Of a stretch of DNA of 45,214 nucleotides, positions 32,403-41,047 are shown piece by piece. Source of the stretch: Pseudomonas fluorescens (GTDB taxonomy: Bacteria > Pseudomonadota > Gammaproteobacteria > Pseudomonadales > Pseudomonadaceae); contig NZ_LACC01000038.1 of NCBI RefSeq assembly GCF_000967965.1, forward strand, positions 1 through 45,214, read 5' to 3'. Position 1 is the stretch's first letter. Each line of letters opens with the position of its first letter. Below the pieces are notes generated by a model, which was given only the letters and a program-made list of their open reading frames with translations, was not told the origin of the DNA and did no database searches. Made by a program: the position numbers and the translations under genes.

Positions 32403-33301
32403 TCCCCGAAAAACATCTGAATCCGCGACCGCAACCAGCGCTCCCCCGGATCATTATCCTGCGACCCGCGCCAGGCCATATGCAGTTCGAAGCTGCGCAC
32501 CGGCAACGGTGGATCTTCGGCCCGCACACCGCCCGCGGCGGTCAGTGCATCAGCAGTGTAATCGGGCACCGTAGCCACGATGTCAGTGCCCGCGAGCAGG
32601 GTACTCAACCCGTTGAACTGCGGCACGGCGAGCACCACATGACGCTTGCGCCCGAGCTTTTCCAGTTCTTCATCGATGAAACCGCTGAGGTCGCCGGCGA
32701 ACGACACCAGTGCATGGGGGCGAGCGCAGTAATCATCCAGGCTCAACGGCCCCGGCATGGTGTCGGCACGCAACAGCTTCGGTTGGCTGCGGCGCAGTAC
32801 CTTGCGCTTGGCGTTGGCCGGCAGGTCGGTGGTGTAGCTGACACCGATGGATATCTCACCGGATGCCAGCAACCCCGGCATCAGGATGTAGTTGACCCGG
32901 CGCACCACCAGCACAATCCCCGGCGATTCGGCACGCAGGCGCTTGAGCAGCATTGGCAGCAAGGCGAACTCGACGTCGTCCGAAAGGCCGATGCGGAACA
33001 CGGCGGTACTTGTGGCAGGATCGAACTCGGCCGCACGGCTGACGGCGGTGGAAATCGAATCCAGCGCCGGCGAGAGCAGGGCGAAGATCTCGACCGCCCT
33101 GGCGGACGGCTCCATGCTGCGGCCGGTACGCACGAACAAAGGGTCATCGAACAGGCCGCGCAGGCGCGAGAGCGCCGCACTGATGGCGGGCTGGCCGAGG
33201 AACAGTTTTTCCGCAGCACGGGTCACGCTGCGTTCGTGCATCAATGTTTCGAAAACGATCAACAGGTTCAGGTCGACACGACGCAGGTCATTACGATTCA
33301 T
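32387..33301 (-). CDS. LysR-family transcriptional regulator (integration target)
   Basis: 304 aa. The LysR helix-turn-helix lies near the N-terminus (LNLLIVFETLMHERSVTRAAEKLFLGQPAISAALSRLRGLFDDPLFVRTGR), followed by a substrate-binding domain. The ATG at 33301 follows an AGGA site. The last five codons (DPESL-stop) are supplied by the inserted element, and the host version DPDSL remains at 5486. The protein is thus full length with one conservative change. It is divergent from the quinone oxidoreductase at 33572 and probably controls it. Confidence 0.9.
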   Translation of the reverse strand: MNRNDLRRVDLNLLIVFETLMHERSVTRAAEKLFLGQPAISAALSRLRGLFDDPLFVRTGRSMEPSARAVEIFALLSPALDSISTAVSRAAEFDPATSTAVFRIGLSDDVEFALLPMLLKRLRAESPGIVLVVRRVNYILMPGLLASGEISIGVSYTTDLPANAKRKVLRRSQPKLLRADTMPGPLSLDDYCARPHALVSFAGDLSGFIDEELEKLGRKRHVVLAVPQFNGLSTLLAGTDIVATVPDYTADALTAAGGVRAEDPPLPVRSFELHMAWRGSQDNDPGERWLRSRIQMFFGDPESL

Positions 33302-33571
33302 CTGGAGTCCTGGCAGAGTCAGCAAGCTTGACGTGGGCGGCCATATGAGAACAATGGCCAGCGGGAATATTACGGGGAAAGGCTGGTACTCTGCACCGGG
33401 TAATTCAGTTTTTCCTACACAGGCTGCTTCGGTTTCTTACAACATTTGACGATGTTGCCGCCGCTGCGGAATCAATGACAGGCATGTCGACTATTAATAG
33501 CCACAGATAGTGTTGGGTTGAAAGCCCAGCTAGAGTTCAAGGCATTAGAGGTTCATTTGGCGAGGTTTGCG

Positions 33572-34594
33572 ATGTCCCGCACGATCCGTTTTCACAAGTT
33601 TGGTCCAGCCGAGGTGCTCAAATGCGAAGAGCATGCGACGGCTCTGCCTGCGCCGGGCGAAGTGCAGGTGCGCGTCGAGGCGATTGGCATCAGCTGGTAT
33701 GACACTCTCTGGCGCCAGAACCTGGCCCCGTCCCATGCCCGTCTGCCTTCAGGCCTGGGCCAGGAGATGGCCGGTATCGTCACCGCTGTCGGCGATGGCG
33801 TCGATGACCTGGCGGTCGGTGACAAGGTCGCCAGCTTTCCGGCCCAAAGCCCGAACGACTACCCGGTCTACGGCGAGCAGATCGTTTTGCCGCGCTCGGC
33901 AGTCACCCGTTATCCGGATGTGCTCAGCCCGATTGAAGCCAGCGTGCACTACACGCCGTTGTTGATCGCCTATTTCGCCTATGCGGATCTGGCACGGGTC
34001 AAGCCCGGTCAATTCGCCCTGGTGACTGACGCGAGTCATTGCGCCGGACCTTCGTTCGTACAACTGGGCAAGGCCTTGGGTGTTCGAGTGATCGCCGCGA
34101 CCAAGACCGCGGAGGAACGTGAATACCTGCTGTCGCTGGGTGCCGATAAAGTGATCGTCACCGAGGAAGAAGATCTGCTGATGCGGATCAACAAGATCAC
34201 CGATAACCGTGGCGTGGACGTGGTGTTCGATGGTTTGGGCGGTCCGCAGATGTCGTTGCTGGGCGATGTGCTGGCACCTCGCGGCAGCCTGGTGCTGTAC
34301 GGCCTGCAAGGTGGCAACCAGACGCCTTTCCCGGCCTGCGCAGCGTTCCAGAAGAACATTCAGTTCTTCGTGCACTGCATCGGCAACTTCACGGGCAAGC
34401 CGGAACTGGGCATCACCCAGGACCAGGCCGCACTGCAACGCGCCTTGCGCGACATCAATCAGCTGACCGCCGACCGCGTTCTGCTGCCGCTCAAGACTCG
34501 GGTCTTCCCGTTTGCCGAGTTTGTCGAAGCACACCGCTACATGGACGAATGCCCATGTCGCGAACGGGTCGCGCTGCTGGTCGAACCGGCCTAA
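33572..34594 (+). CDS. MDR-family quinone oxidoreductase/zinc-type alcohol dehydrogenase-like protein
   Basis: 340 aa. The GroES-like domain (RVEAIGISWYDTLWRQ, GLGQEMAGIVTAVGDGVDDLAVGDKVAS) is followed by a nucleotide domain where the usual AxxGxVG loop reads TDASHCAGPSFVQLGKALG. The changed loop is odd for the family. It has no structural-zinc cysteines. The ATG at 33572 has a CGAGG site. It is divergent from LysR with 270 bp between the starts. Confidence 0.86.
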   Translation: MSRTIRFHKFGPAEVLKCEEHATALPAPGEVQVRVEAIGISWYDTLWRQNLAPSHARLPSGLGQEMAGIVTAVGDGVDDLAVGDKVASFPAQSPNDYPVYGEQIVLPRSAVTRYPDVLSPIEASVHYTPLLIAYFAYADLARVKPGQFALVTDASHCAGPSFVQLGKALGVRVIAATKTAEEREYLLSLGADKVIVTEEEDLLMRINKITDNRGVDVVFDGLGGPQMSLLGDVLAPRGSLVLYGLQGGNQTPFPACAAFQKNIQFFVHCIGNFTGKPELGITQDQAALQRALRDINQLTADRVLLPLKTRVFPFAEFVEAHRYMDECPCRERVALLVEPA

Positions 34595-34615
34595 CACTCA
34601 CCCAACAGCCCTCCC

Positions 34616-34648
34616 AAGAGTCCGTGCCCGCACGGACTCTTTCGTTTG
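34616..34648 (+). terminator. Rho-independent terminator after the quinone oxidoreductase
   Basis: An 11-bp stem, AAGAGTCCGTG-CCCG-CACGGACTCTT (34616-34641), followed by TTCGTTT. It is 22 bp after the stop codon and ends the gene. Confidence 0.85.
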
Positions 34649-35145
34649 CGCCCCGAAATCCGTCGATCCGCAGGCCGGTCCAGCAACTGAACTGGTTTTT
34701 GCCCGTAATCTGTAGCTTCTAATCAGCCACTAAGCCCTGATAATTGAATGATTACTTTCATCTCAAGGAATGAGTCATGGCTGGGTGTCAGGCTGAAACT
34801 TTTCACTGTGCGCCATCGGTGCAAATCTCCAAATTAGTTGGTTGTTGTTTAGTTGCCAAAAAGACAGCGACAACTTCCTTCCTTATTTCTTGTATTAAGT
34901 GTCTGTGGGACTTTGTCGGATATTTCCTAGGACTTCGACTTCAAGCGAGCAAACCCTTTCCAGTCGGGCGCTACAGCCTCGCCATTGTCGTCAGATCGAG
35001 GGGGTGTTGCGATCGTTTCAAATGATTTCAAGAAAATTCAAGTGTTAGCATTTGGCAATAAAGTCCATGATTCCATTCGTGCAGACAGTCCAACGGGATT
35101 TGCTGTCTGCACGATATTGAACTTACGAGTATCAGGTAAATAAAG
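34649..35145. other. Gene-free stretch, AT-richer than its neighbours
   Basis: About 500 bp between the terminator and the 496-aa gene. It should hold the promoter of that gene. A plus-strand frame of 82 codons (34777-35025) has no domain and no clear ribosome site. No RNA gene was recognised. Confidence 0.4.
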
Positions 35146-36636
35146 ATGACCAGCATCCATGACCAAGCGATGAACTATGTCTATCAACAAGTGCTGCAGC
35201 GATTGCTGGGTTTTTTCTCCCGTGCCGAACGCACTGCATTGCAATTGTTGATTCAGCGCCTGGCAGTAGCGGCCGGGGGCATGGAGCGCATTGGCGATTA
35301 CAAGGTGTTGGCGATCCAGTCCGGGGCCCGTGACAACTGCTACACCCTGGCGCTGTTGCGTGCTGCGCAGTTGACCATCGCCACGCGGACGCCGGCGACA
35401 TTTCAGTTGCGCATCGCCTCGTTGCGATTGAACGGGGCAAGTGGCGCAGCCGTGGAAAACATGCACCGGACCAACAGCGCATTGTTTGTCTATGACGATC
35501 CCCGGGTCGAGGTGTTGATGGTTGATGATCGGGAAGTCTTGCCGTTCAACCACCTGACGCCGATCTCCGACGCCGGTCGCGAGTCTAGCCGCCTGAACCT
35601 GTTGATGATCGGCCATCGACGGGAATGGCGCGACGGGTTCGACCTGTGGGATGACGGTTATCTGGCCACGGGAGAGTTCTATGGACAAATCGCCCGCTGG
35701 GACGCTGGTGTCGACGCCTTGCTCATCAGCGACACGCCGCGTCAGCAGAAGCAGTTCATCGAGGGATTGAAACGTGCCGCCACCAAGGCCGGGCTCCAGT
35801 TTTCCCACACGGGTGAGCCCGGTTATGCGGGGTTGTTTACATTGCTCGATGAGCTGGGCAGCGACTGTTATCACGGGTTCTACGCCGATTACGGCCAGGC
35901 CCCATGGCGTCCGCAAGAGCGTTTTGAGACCTGTCGTCGTACGGCCTGCATCGACATTCACGACCTGCTGGTCAGCAACCTGGAAGAGCGCTGGCCATTG
36001 CTGACTGAATTTCTCGGCTTCCAGCCAGACGAACTGTCCGCGCAGATCAGCGACAACGAATTCGTCAGTCCATCGATCACCGCGCACGTCCGAGGGTTGC
36101 ATGCGTGCTTCGTGCAGAATCGCAATTACGAATCCGGTGTTGCGCAATACCTGCAACGTGCCTTGGTGATGATGCGTCGCAAGCGTTTGCCCGAGCGCTT
36201 GTGCGAGCAGGCCATCGAGCAATTCGGCAATCCGGCGATACTGACCGAATTGCGCGCCCGGGCGGCGGCCGAGGCGCAAAAGAACCTGGGCCTGAGCGAA
36301 GCACAACTGGTGTGCCTGCTGTTTGCGCCCTTTATCGAAAAAGGTGCGGGGCTCGAGCGATTTCTGCGTCAGTGCCATCCGGGCATGCTGGTGGCCATGC
36401 CCGAGTTGCACAAGGCCATGCAGGGGCATCCGGTGGCCGAACAAATCATGCAATGGATGATTGATGTCAGCGGACTGCCCGTCAGCCTGATCGGCCAGCT
36501 TTACCGCATGGAGTGGACGCCCGCAGGCGATGGCGGGGCGCCTGAAGCCATCATCCAAAGGGCCGCATCGCAAAATACGCCGGACGATCCTGACGCCGGC
36601 ATCACGTCGGTGGATGAATGGTCAGCGGGTCACTGA
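35146..36636 (+). CDS. Unrecognised 496-aa protein
   Basis: I do not recognise a family. It is soluble, with no signal peptide or membrane segment. The N-terminal 120 residues are mixed alpha/beta (GDYKVLAIQSGARDNCYTLALLRAAQLTIATR). A middle part has acidic phrases (RLNLLMIGHRREWRDGFDLWDDGYLATGEF) and the C-terminal 200 residues are predicted helical (AAAEAQKNLGLSEAQLVCLL). The downstream MocR regulator begins 40 bp after the stop, so the two genes are probably transcribed together. Coding character is clear from base use and from the absence of convincing alternatives. Confidence 0.8.
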   Translation: MTSIHDQAMNYVYQQVLQRLLGFFSRAERTALQLLIQRLAVAAGGMERIGDYKVLAIQSGARDNCYTLALLRAAQLTIATRTPATFQLRIASLRLNGASGAAVENMHRTNSALFVYDDPRVEVLMVDDREVLPFNHLTPISDAGRESSRLNLLMIGHRREWRDGFDLWDDGYLATGEFYGQIARWDAGVDALLISDTPRQQKQFIEGLKRAATKAGLQFSHTGEPGYAGLFTLLDELGSDCYHGFYADYGQAPWRPQERFETCRRTACIDIHDLLVSNLEERWPLLTEFLGFQPDELSAQISDNEFVSPSITAHVRGLHACFVQNRNYESGVAQYLQRALVMMRRKRLPERLCEQAIEQFGNPAILTELRARAAAEAQKNLGLSEAQLVCLLFAPFIEKGAGLERFLRQCHPGMLVAMPELHKAMQGHPVAEQIMQWMIDVSGLPVSLIGQLYRMEWTPAGDGGAPEAIIQRAASQNTPDDPDAGITSVDEWSAGH

Positions 36637-36676
36637 GCGTGGGCGGATTTTCAGCCAGCGTGGTTGGCCTTCGCCC

Positions 36677-38077
36677 ATGAAAGGTCCACGAGAAACGGAT
36701 TTCGCCTATCAGGCGGTTTATCGATACCTGGTCAGCCTGATCAACGAGTCTGAAGGGGATTCGCGCATCCGCCTGCCGTCGCTGCGGCATCTGGCGGAGC
36801 GTCTCAATGTGTCGATCTCGACCATTCAATACGCCTATTCGCTGCTGGAGAAAGAAGGGCGGGTCTATTCGGTAGCCAAGTCCGGTTACTACGCGTTGCC
36901 GGTGTCTTCAATCAACCCGCAGGACAGCGGCAGCGACCTGCTGGAGGCGGTCTATGTGAATGCCAGGCGTCCGGGGATGCTGGTGCTGAGCGCCGATGAA
37001 CCGGCGTTGTTGCAGCCACTCGACAGTCCTTTGTTGCTGCTGGAGCGGGAGTTGTTGCGCCAGTACCCCCGCCAGCCGCAGTCGCCTTCGCAGCCTTGCG
37101 GCGAACTCGAACTGCGCACCGCCCTGGCAGCACGCTACACCACGTCTCCCATGCGTTACTGGCACGCCGATGATGTCTACATCGGCGCCGACCTTCGCGG
37201 TGTACTGGAAATCCTGATCGCCGTGCTGGGCTTGAAAGATGCCACAGTGGTGGTCGAATCGCCGTGCGACTGGACGATCCTGCGTTTGTTTCAAGCCGCT
37301 TGCGTGCGGGTGATTGAACTGCCTGTGCAAGCCGATGGTGGCCTGGATCCGGAACGGCTCAACATGCTGCTGGATACCGAGCCGGTAAGGCTGGTGATGC
37401 TGTCCTCGGCCCTGAACATGCCCCGTGGCAGCCTGGCGCCTGACGAAAACAGGCAGGCCATCGCCCGGCTGTTGGCCGCGCATGACAGTTGGGTGCTGGA
37501 AAACGACTGTTATGGCGAACTCGGATTCGACCTCGGCTGCGTGCGCTTTCGAGACTTGCTGGACCCTGAACGGCTGATGGTGTTTTCCACGTTCGAGAAA
37601 ATCATCGGGCCTGAAGCACCCTATGGTTATCTGCTTTCCAGGCATTTGAGCGCTGAGCTGCAACGGCACTTTCTACTGCGTTCCTTTCGTCTTTCACCGA
37701 TTCGCCAGAAAGCCATCGCCCGCTTGTACAGCAGCGGTCGCATCGATCAACACCTGCTGGTGCTGCGCCGGCTGCTCAAGGAGCGCAAGTGTCAAATGAC
37801 CCTGTTGTTGCAGGAGCGATTGGGTGATGCCTTGCATTTCGTCGAACCAGAAGGTGGCGCAACGATCTGGGTGCGCTCGTTGCGTCGGGTCAATGTCCGT
37901 CGTGTGTTCCAGCGCCTGCTGGCGCATCAGGTGGTCATCGCGCCGGGCGAGCTGTTCAGCCTCCACGGACTGCACGGGCAGCATTTGCGCCTGAGTCATA
38001 CCTTCGGCGGCGATCACAACCTGGCGGCCGCGCTGGGACTGCTGGGGGATGCGCTGCGCCTGGAATCAATCGAGTGA
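36677..38077 (+). CDS. MocR-type regulator (GntR HTH fused to PLP aminotransferase fold)
   Basis: 466 aa. A GntR-type winged helix covers residues about 5-75 (RIRLPSLRHLAERLNVSISTIQYAYSLLEKEGRVYSVAKSGYYA). A type I aminotransferase domain covers 85-466. Lys308 in STFEKIIGPEAPYGYL stands where the PLP Lys is expected, and ENDCYGEL (275-282) gives the Asp and Tyr of the PLP site. The ATG at 36677 replaces a longer frame that runs through the upstream gene. MocR proteins sense PLP-linked metabolites and usually act on a neighbouring gene; here that would be the 496-aa gene, pgm or an unseen partner. Confidence 0.88.
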   Translation: MKGPRETDFAYQAVYRYLVSLINESEGDSRIRLPSLRHLAERLNVSISTIQYAYSLLEKEGRVYSVAKSGYYALPVSSINPQDSGSDLLEAVYVNARRPGMLVLSADEPALLQPLDSPLLLLERELLRQYPRQPQSPSQPCGELELRTALAARYTTSPMRYWHADDVYIGADLRGVLEILIAVLGLKDATVVVESPCDWTILRLFQAACVRVIELPVQADGGLDPERLNMLLDTEPVRLVMLSSALNMPRGSLAPDENRQAIARLLAAHDSWVLENDCYGELGFDLGCVRFRDLLDPERLMVFSTFEKIIGPEAPYGYLLSRHLSAELQRHFLLRSFRLSPIRQKAIARLYSSGRIDQHLLVLRRLLKERKCQMTLLLQERLGDALHFVEPEGGATIWVRSLRRVNVRRVFQRLLAHQVVIAPGELFSLHGLHGQHLRLSHTFGGDHNLAAALGLLGDALRLESIE

Positions 38078-38190
38078 GTGAGACAAAAAATAACAACCTC
38101 CACTGTATTGGATCGATCTCATCGCGTTGCGGTCAAACTGCCAGTAAACTGCGACCCAATTCCTGAACCACTCTATTCCAGAGGTTTTGC

Positions 38191-39837
38191 ATGACACTCA
38201 GTCCTTTTGCGGGTAAACCGGCACCGGCACAATTGTTGGTCGACATCCCGCGACTGGTAACGGCCTATTACACCGGCCAGCCTGATGCCGCGATTTCGAC
38301 CCAGCGCGTTGCCTTTGGCACGTCCGGGCACCGGGGCAGCTCGTTCGACTTGAGTTTCAACGAATGGCACGTGCTGGCGATCAGTCAGGCGATCTGCCTG
38401 TACCGCGAAGCTCAAGGCATCGATGGCCCGCTGTTTGTCGGCATCGACACCCACGCGCTGTCCACGCCGGCCGGCGCCAGCGCCCTCGAAGTACTGGCGG
38501 CCAACGGCGTGACCGTGATGATCGCCGAGGGTGACGAGTACACGCCGACACCGGCCATTTCCCATGCGATTCTCTGCTACAACCGCGGTCGCACCAGCGG
38601 CCTGGCAGACGGCATTGTCATCACGCCGTCCCACAACCCGCCGCAAAGCGGTGGCTACAAGTACAACCCAACCAACGGTGGTCCGGCCGATACCCACATC
38701 ACCAAGTGGATCGAAGCCAAGGCCAACGAACTGCTGGCCAACAAGCTCGCTGGCGTCAAGCGCATCAGCTACGAGCAGGCACTGAAGGCCAGCACCACCC
38801 ATCGTCACGATTACCTCAACACCTATGTCGCCGACCTGATCAGCGTGATCGACTTCGACGCCATCCGCGACGCCAAGCTGCGCCTGGGTGTCGATCCGTT
38901 GGGTGGAGCGGGGGTGCGCTACTGGTCGGCGATCGCCGAGCATTACCGCCTGGACCTGGACGTGGTGAACAAAGAGGTCGACCCGACCTTCCGTTTCATG
39001 ACCGTCGACTGGGACGGCCAGATCCGCATGGACCCATCGTCCAGCCACGCCATGCAAGGCCTGATCGGCTTGAAAGAGCGCTTCGACGTGGCATTTGCCT
39101 GCGACCCGGACCACGACCGCCATGGCATCGTCACGCCGTCTGGTGGTTTGCTGGCGCCGAACAACTACCTCGCCGTGGCCATCGACTACCTGTTCCAGAA
39201 TCGTCCGCAATGGCGCGCCGATGCCGCCGTGGGTAAAACCGTGGTCAGCAGCGGCCTGATCGATCGCGTGGCCAAGCGCCTGGATCGCCGCCTGTACGAA
39301 GTGCCGGTCGGTTTCAAATGGTTTGCCGATGGCCTGTTCGATGGATCCCTCGGTTTCGGCGGCGAAGAAAGCGCCGGTGCCTCGTTCCTGCGCAAGGACG
39401 GCGGCGTCTGGAGCACCGACAAGGACGGTTTGATTCCGGCCCTGCTGGCCGCCGAGATGACCGCGCGGACCGGTCGCGACCCGAGCCAGGCGTACCGTGC
39501 CTTGACCGATGAACTGGGTGAGCCGTTCTCGGTGCGGGTCGATGCCAAGGCCAATCCGGAGCAGAAAGCGCTGTTGAGCAAGCTGTCGCCGCAACAGGTC
39601 ACCTCGACCCAACTGGCAGGCGAGCCGATCCAGAGCATCCTCAGCCACGCACCGGGCAATGACCAGGCCATTGGCGGCCTCAAGGTCATGACCGAGAACG
39701 GCTGGTTCGCGGCGCGCCCATCGGGCACGGAAGACATCTACAAGATCTACGCCGAAAGCTTTGTCAGCGACGACCACCTCAAGCAACTGGTGGCCGAGGC
39801 GCAAACACTGGTGGATGGTGCCATTTCCGCGAAGTGA
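38191..39837 (+). CDS. pgm: Phosphoglucomutase (alpha-D-glucose phosphate-specific)
   Basis: 548 aa, close to the E. coli Pgm length of 546. The catalytic phosphoserine loop is GIVITPSHNPPQSGGYKYNP, the metal loop is CDPDHDRHGI, the sugar loop is GFGGEESAGAS, and the phosphate-binding end is RPSGTEDIYKIYAES. It converts glucose 1-phosphate and glucose 6-phosphate, feeding glycogen, trehalose and envelope polysaccharide synthesis. An AGAGG ribosome site lies before the ATG. It is about 110 bp after the MocR gene, so it probably has its own promoter. Confidence 0.96.
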   Translation: MTLSPFAGKPAPAQLLVDIPRLVTAYYTGQPDAAISTQRVAFGTSGHRGSSFDLSFNEWHVLAISQAICLYREAQGIDGPLFVGIDTHALSTPAGASALEVLAANGVTVMIAEGDEYTPTPAISHAILCYNRGRTSGLADGIVITPSHNPPQSGGYKYNPTNGGPADTHITKWIEAKANELLANKLAGVKRISYEQALKASTTHRHDYLNTYVADLISVIDFDAIRDAKLRLGVDPLGGAGVRYWSAIAEHYRLDLDVVNKEVDPTFRFMTVDWDGQIRMDPSSSHAMQGLIGLKERFDVAFACDPDHDRHGIVTPSGGLLAPNNYLAVAIDYLFQNRPQWRADAAVGKTVVSSGLIDRVAKRLDRRLYEVPVGFKWFADGLFDGSLGFGGEESAGASFLRKDGGVWSTDKDGLIPALLAAEMTARTGRDPSQAYRALTDELGEPFSVRVDAKANPEQKALLSKLSPQQVTSTQLAGEPIQSILSHAPGNDQAIGGLKVMTENGWFAARPSGTEDIYKIYAESFVSDDHLKQLVAEAQTLVDGAISAK

Positions 39838-39863
39838 TCGCGGGCACTGTGGTGAGTGAGAAC

Positions 39864-39997
39864 TGTGGCGAGGGAGCTTGCTCCCGCTCGACTGCGAAGC
39901 AGTCGTAAATCCAGACGATGCGGTGTTTCATGAAACCGCGTTTGCCGGTTTCAGAGTCGCTTCGCACCCCAGCGGGAGCAAGCCCCCTCGCCACAAA
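39864..39997. repeat. REP pair (REPIN) downstream of pgm
   Basis: TGTGGCGAGGGAGCTTGCTC at 39864 is answered in inverted orientation by GGGAGCAAGCCCCCTCGCCA near 39973-39993, the form of P. fluorescens REP doublets. It lies between convergent pgm and pirin genes. A third REP with the same start occurs at 45173. Confidence 0.85.
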
Positions 39998-40013
39998 GGG
40001 ATTCCGGATCAGC

Positions 40014-40050
40014 AAAAAAAGGGGCGACCATTCACGGTCGCCCTTTTTTT
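40014..40050. terminator. Bidirectional terminator between pgm and pirin
   Basis: A stem of GGGCGACC/GGTCGCCC around ATTCAC with seven A before and seven T after, so it can end both convergent transcripts (pgm on plus, pirin on minus). Confidence 0.9.
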
Positions 40051-40072
40051 GTGCCGTCCGGCAATTACCGAA

Positions 40073-40768
40073 TCAAGCCAGATCCACCAGAACAATCTCG
40101 CTGTCCTCGATGGCAGTCACTCGCAAAACCTGCTCATCAGCAACCGCGACACCATCTCGAGCTTGTGCACGCAAGCCATTGACTTCAATGACCCCAGTGG
40201 CCGGCACCAGGTACGCACGACGCCCCTTGTCCAGCGGGTATTCGGCAGACTCGCCGGCCTTCAGGTTGGCCGCTACCAGCCGGGCATCGGCGCGAATGCG
40301 CAGGCTCTGATCGTCGCCATCCTTGCCGCTGGCCAGGGTGACAAAACCTTCGCGGTTGCCCTTCGGGAACGGCTTGGCGCCCCAGGACGGGGCCAGGCCG
40401 GACTCGTTCGGGATGATCCATATCTGGAAAATCCTGGTCGGCGTCGCTTCCAGGTTGTACTCGCTGTGGGCGATCCCGGTACCGGCACTCATGACCTGGA
40501 CGTCACCGGCTTCGGTGCGGCCCTTGTTGCCAAGGTTGTCCTGGTGGGTAATGGCGCCTTCACGGACATAGGTGATGATTTCCATGTCCCGGTGCGGGTG
40601 TTGCGGGAAACCGGTGCCGGGAGCGATCACGTCGTCGTTCCAGACTCGCAGGTTGCCCCAGTTCATGCGCTTGGGATCGTAGTATTCGGCGAACGAAAAA
40701 TGGTGGTGAGCATCCAACCAGCCGTGGTGAGCGCCGCCGAGGGAGTTGAAAGGTCTGAGTTCAAGCAT
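40073..40768 (-). CDS. Pirin-family protein (YhhW/YhaK-like, possible quercetin 2,3-dioxygenase)
   Basis: 231 aa bicupin. The metal ligands are all present: His57 and His59 in FPQHPHRDMEI, His101 and Glu103 in GIAHSEYN. The ATG at 40768 starts MLELRPFNSLGG, as usual for the family. Some bacterial pirins have quercetinase activity in vitro and others regulate metabolism; the physiological role is not settled. Confidence 0.9.
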   Translation of the reverse strand: MLELRPFNSLGGAHHGWLDAHHHFSFAEYYDPKRMNWGNLRVWNDDVIAPGTGFPQHPHRDMEIITYVREGAITHQDNLGNKGRTEAGDVQVMSAGTGIAHSEYNLEATPTRIFQIWIIPNESGLAPSWGAKPFPKGNREGFVTLASGKDGDDQSLRIRADARLVAANLKAGESAEYPLDKGRRAYLVPATGVIEVNGLRAQARDGVAVADEQVLRVTAIEDSEIVLVDLA

Positions 40769-41047
40769 GATCGTCTCCAGAAAAGGTTCGTCATGGGGCC
40801 AGGTGCCTGAGCCACGAAGCGAGACCGGTGAGTGATGACGGCCATCATCCAACAGGCAACAATCGATAAAAAGCGTAAAAAATGCAGCATTCCCATCGAA
40901 TGGATTGATATAAAACGAACTCGAAAGTTTCTCATCCAGCTTTCACTTCATCGCATAAGCCAATGAGTCATAAGCAATTGACTAGAACTCGACGGCAAAT
41001 GCAGACACCATAGCGCTCAACAGCCTCACACCCTGGAGTCAGTCCGC

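Larger units (their letters stand above)
9298..32416. mobile_element. Integrated element 2 (23 kb), catabolic island with YhfG-Fic
   Basis: Bounded by LysR-tail copies at 9298-9327 and 32387-32416. It contains about 20 genes: three regulators, a porin, oxidoreductases, hydrolases, CoA enzymes and a YhfG-Fic pair next to the right arm. No recognisable integrase, transfer or replication gene was found. Insertion restores the LysR reading frame, exchanging DPDSL for DPESL. Confidence 0.65.

Noticed and set aside
34777..35025. 82-codon frame in the gap before the 496-aa gene
   Set aside because: Cysteine- and serine-rich, without ribosome site or conservation that I can recognise.
35038..36573. 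511-codon minus-strand frame opposite the 496-aa gene
   Set aside because: High-GC shadow frame; the plus-strand reading has a better start, and sits in series with the MocR gene.
38173..39804. 543-codon frame opposite pgm
   Set aside because: Antisense shadow of a clear phosphoglucomutase gene.
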